The position numbers and the translations under genes were made by a program. From NCBI GenBank assembly GCA_000697055.1, contig JNDT01002101.1, positions 1 to 10,794 on the forward strand: a stretch of DNA of 10,794 nucleotides, written 5' to 3'. This DNA comes from Saksenaea vasiformis B4078 (taxonomy: Eukaryota; Mucoromycota; Mucoromycetes; Mucorales; Saksenaeaceae). The notes beneath the pieces were generated by a model, which worked only from the letters and a program-made list of their open reading frames with translations, was not told the origin of the DNA and did not search any database. Shown here in pieces: positions 8,018-10,794 of this stretch (the stretch's first letter is position 1; each line of letters begins with the position of its first letter).

Positions 8018-10343
8018 CTATATATCCAAAAGTTTGGACCAAGCATCTACTAACACACTATACTTAACTGTTTCGAGTTTCAAACAGTTATGCAAAAACA
8101 GTACAAAGAACTTTGCATGTGAAAAGCAACGTTCTGAAGGTGCAGATGAGGCAGGAACCGCCAAATACCTGCGAGCCATTTCCACCAATTGGGGCCACTG
8201 ACGACTGCAGTTGGCCCAGTATTCAAGAACACTAATCATCTCGTCCACAATCAGTTCAGCAACGTATTCTGTCAACTCGTCCTGCCACTGCCTGTGTTGG
8301 AACAGACTGAAGCCTGGAGTATGCGCGGCCTGAGTGTGATGCGTGCAGCAAAAATTGGTGTTCCAAGTCTCAGTTACTTGTTGTACTGATTCTGCCACGT
8401 AATGTTCCTCCCAACCCTGGTCTTTCCACCACTGGGATTTGGCACAGGGGTCCAGTATCATCATTATTGTGTACACTGCCTTTCCCATCTTGGAGTAGTA
8501 TTTCTGTAACTTCTGCTGTGCCAGCTTCATTGCATTGGACAGGACAGGGAATTCCTATAAATTTGGTGATTAGCCTTTTCCTTGTTTGCACTCAGTTAAC
8601 TTACTCTACCTGCACTGTGACAGTAATCTTCCAGGTGGTCGATCAACACGTTGTATCCAAGTATCGTATTTGACAAAGATGGGTACGTCTCTGTGCAAAG
8701 TATTTGTGTAAGCTCAAAAAAAGGTTGCAGGATGGTGTTAACTTCTTGAAGGACGTTCTACTCCTGTTCATTCAAGGTGTACACTTCCAATCCCAATATT
8801 CCACTGCACGCCATGTTGTATGCCCTGGACATCTCTAGCCCTCGTTCAATCATCACGTAAGTAGAGTTCCACTGGGTTCAGACGTCAAGAAGAAGCATTT
8901 TCAGTGAAGTACTGCTTTCACTGACCTCCAAGGTGGAGCTTGCATTGCTGACAGCCCTGCAACATTCCCTGTAGTGATCAAGACGCGAGGGAAACGAATG
9001 GATCTTGTTTATGCCTTTACAAAAACGATGCAAAATTGTACCTTTTGATAAAAAAGATAAGTACAACTGACTGGAACGATTGAAACAAAAACAAGATACT
9101 TACCAGGATGGTCTCTTTCTGCAGTATCAGTGGTATCTTCATTCTCATTCAATTCTTGTAATTCGTTTTCAGGAGCTGCAGCATTTAGGCCATTCACAAT
9201 GATTGTCTGGACAGAGAGGTTCATTACATGAGCAATGCAGGAGATGTGGTTACAATCAGCATTGAACATGGCAGGTGAAACCTCCATCTCAATGATATGG
9301 GACATGGCAAGCATACTGCTGGCATTATCCATGGTGATAAAAAAGCGCGTTTTATCAAGACCCATAGCCCTGAGGAGACCAACAAAAGTAGACGCCATGT
9401 TTTCTGTGCTATGAGGACTGGAAAGCAGCTCGAATCCAATGGTTACAGACTTCTGCTTCCAGTTATTGTCGATCCAATGTGCAGTGATGCCCAAGTATGC
9501 ATCTCGCCACTCACTGGTCCAGGCATCAAGTGTATATGAAAGGAATGGTTGCTGCTGAAGAAGAAGACTGATCTGCTCATAGTACAATTTGTAGGCTGCT
9601 TCAAGGTCTTGGCGAATAGTTCTTGCACTTGGAAGTAACAGCTGTTGATCGCTCAGTGCCACTCAGGCAAGATGGATGAGCTTCTGGAGGTGTGGATTCT
9701 CAACAGCAGTAAATGGCAAGGTAGATGACACCACATAATCGAGCAATACTTTACAGAACGTTTCCTCCATAAATGGTGTATTGAGAACTGATGAACGAGT
9801 AACAAATGCATCAATTGTCCCTTTTTGCCCAGTATGGAGGCTCACCTTTACTGTCTTCTCATTGATACCATGCGCCATTTTCAAGTGATGCATAATATTG
9901 CTTGTTGTAGAGCTGACTCTCTTGTACTTGAGGTTACAAAGTAGTCCTCCAGGGAACAGATACTGGCAATGAATGTACTCAACACCTGTTTCCTCATCAG
10001 TCTGGATCTTGGCCCATTGGTTTTCATATACCCAACTTTTTCTGGGCTTCTTGTGGTTGGTACGTGTTACAGCAGTGGCAGCGACATCAGCATCATCATT
10101 CAATGTATCAATGCTGGCAGAGGAACCTTGTGAAGTTGACATAAGGAACAACGACCATGACACAGGTAAGGTAGAGCTAACCGAAAATTTGATACTCTCA
10201 TTCTAATGCATTAACGACGTTAATTATTAAGTTTTATGCATGTTCTATGATATAAGATGTTTACTTATGCTAGCATCTTCAAGTACATCAAATTCAGCAC
10301 GATGCTTTTGAGCAGAGATAGAAGATTCAGGTATGTTGGACAT
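8018..10343 (-). pseudogene. hAT-family transposase pseudogene with BED zinc finger
   Basis: A cut-and-paste transposase of the hAT superfamily. Proposed minus-strand exons: 10343-10265, 10126-9104, 9014-8605 and 8554-8018, about 682 codons, a normal length for the family. Intron phases match at every join (1, 1, 0); introns are 138, 89 and 50 bp. Domains in order: a BED-type finger (YIHCQYLFPGGLLC ... HHLKMAHG), LLDYVVSSTLPFTAVENP, LSYTLDAWTSEWRDAYLGI with the first catalytic Asp, FFITMDNASSMLAM with the second, a CIAHVMNLSVQ segment, QWNSTYVMIERGLEMSRAYN, and the C-terminal dimerisation region (RRYLAVPASSAPSERCFSHA). Three stops break it: TGA 9665-9663, TGA 8880-8878 (just before TQWNSTYV, where related proteins usually have Arg) and TAG 8760-8758 (where Trp is usual). 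The first exon is the least certain; an in-frame ATG at 10142 could be the start instead. Confidence 0.85.
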
Positions 10344-10395
10344 AGTAATAGTTTTGAGTAAAGAATAAGACATTTTGGCATGCTTTACAATCCTT

Positions 10396-10403
10396 TATTT
10401 ATA
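10396..10403 (-). promoter_or_regulatory. TATA box of the hAT transposase
   Basis: TATAAATA on the minus strand lies 52-60 bp before the proposed ATG at 10343. This spacing supports the upstream first exon rather than a start at 10142. Confidence 0.55.
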
Positions 10404-10794
10404 CTGCTTGGAGAGAATTCACTTTTGTGATTATCTCAATCTAACATCCTGATAATCCTAATCTGCCGTCATGATAATCCAGCTTTATTTCTAAAAACAT
10501 GAACTATCTTTGATCAAATGACGCATGTCTTCAAACTGAGTATCAAGTCATCTTTGCTTAATACCCAAATCCGTCCATGGCCATCAGTAACAGCGGATCG
10601 TGTAACACTTGATCCATTAATTGAAGATCCACCTCATTGTTATCATCTATGATATCGCCATACTTGGCATTCATCTTTAAAGGCGGTTACATTACAGCTG
10701 GACATCTCAAATGGTTGCTGATAATCTGGCTGTATCAGCTACATGGTCTCAGCAATTCCAGAGATAATCTTAATCATTCATAATAGCACGCGGC
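10404..10794. other. Mostly unassigned DNA upstream of the hAT gene
   Basis: GATAATC or its complement occurs five times (near 10429, 10452, 10475, 10719 and 10762), possibly subterminal hAT binding motifs or chance in AT-rich DNA. I could not identify a hAT terminal inverted repeat or an 8-bp target duplication. One short ORF is listed separately. Confidence 0.35.
10558..10674 (-). CDS. Small hypothetical ORF, 38 codons
   Basis: Reads MNAKYGDIIDD at the start and LLLMAMDGFGY at the end, with an acidic, leucine-rich middle (NNEVDLQLMDQVLHDP). The family is not recognised. A stop lies in frame a few codons upstream, and CTTTAAAG directly before the ATG could also be a splice acceptor, so this may be the last exon of a gene starting outside the window. 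The composition looks protein-like but the length is within chance. No regulatory signals were found for it. Confidence 0.3.
   Translation of the reverse strand: MNAKYGDIIDDNNEVDLQLMDQVLHDPLLLMAMDGFGY

Noticed and set aside
10161..10180. Plus-strand splice-donor-like ACAGGTAAGGTAG
   Set aside because: No plus-strand exon leads into it, and it lies inside the proposed hAT intron.
403..10343. TGA read as an amino acid (alternative genetic code)
   Set aside because: Most internal stops are TGA, but TAA and TAG also occur in the same genes, and the affected codons fit mutated CGA/CAA/CAG/TGG; decay is the simpler explanation.

Overview
The window looks like a transposon-filled stretch of a fungal genome, most likely Mucoromycota. 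This is inferred from AT-rich DNA, introns of 43-138 bp with GTAAGT-like donors, and the transposase families present. No rRNA, tRNA, CRISPR array or convincing host gene was seen. All identifications rest on motifs read by eye, with no database search.

Layout. (1) About 191-401: a 205-bp inverted-repeat element that cuts off the 3' end of an old CACTA/Tnp2-like transposase pseudogene (copy 1, minus strand, about 403-2460). (2) 2630-2814: 31-bp tandem repeats ending in TAGTG, possibly the end of copy 1's element. (3) 2911-7828: a CACTA element with defined borders. It has 20-bp terminal inverted repeats beginning CACTA, a TTC target duplication, and subterminal arrays of TCCTGGA/CATGGAA motifs. 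It carries two divergent genes: an eight-exon transposase (copy 2, minus strand, 3243-6445) and a coiled-coil accessory gene (plus strand, 6608 to about 7466). It sits inside a 64-68 bp tandem repeat, so the empty site can be read directly. (4) 8018-10343: a four-exon BED-finger hAT transposase pseudogene (minus strand) with a TATA box upstream and AATAAA directly after the stop. (5) 10404-10794: mostly unexplained DNA with one 38-codon ORF.

All four genes are broken, mainly by TGA, TAA and TAG codons at positions where a single C-to-T or G-to-A change from CGA, CAA, CAG or TGG would explain them. The reading frames and splice sites are otherwise well preserved. This suggests decay by cytosine deamination (RIP-like or methyl-C) rather than by random indels. 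The two CACTA transposases are diverged relatives that share three intron positions and phases.
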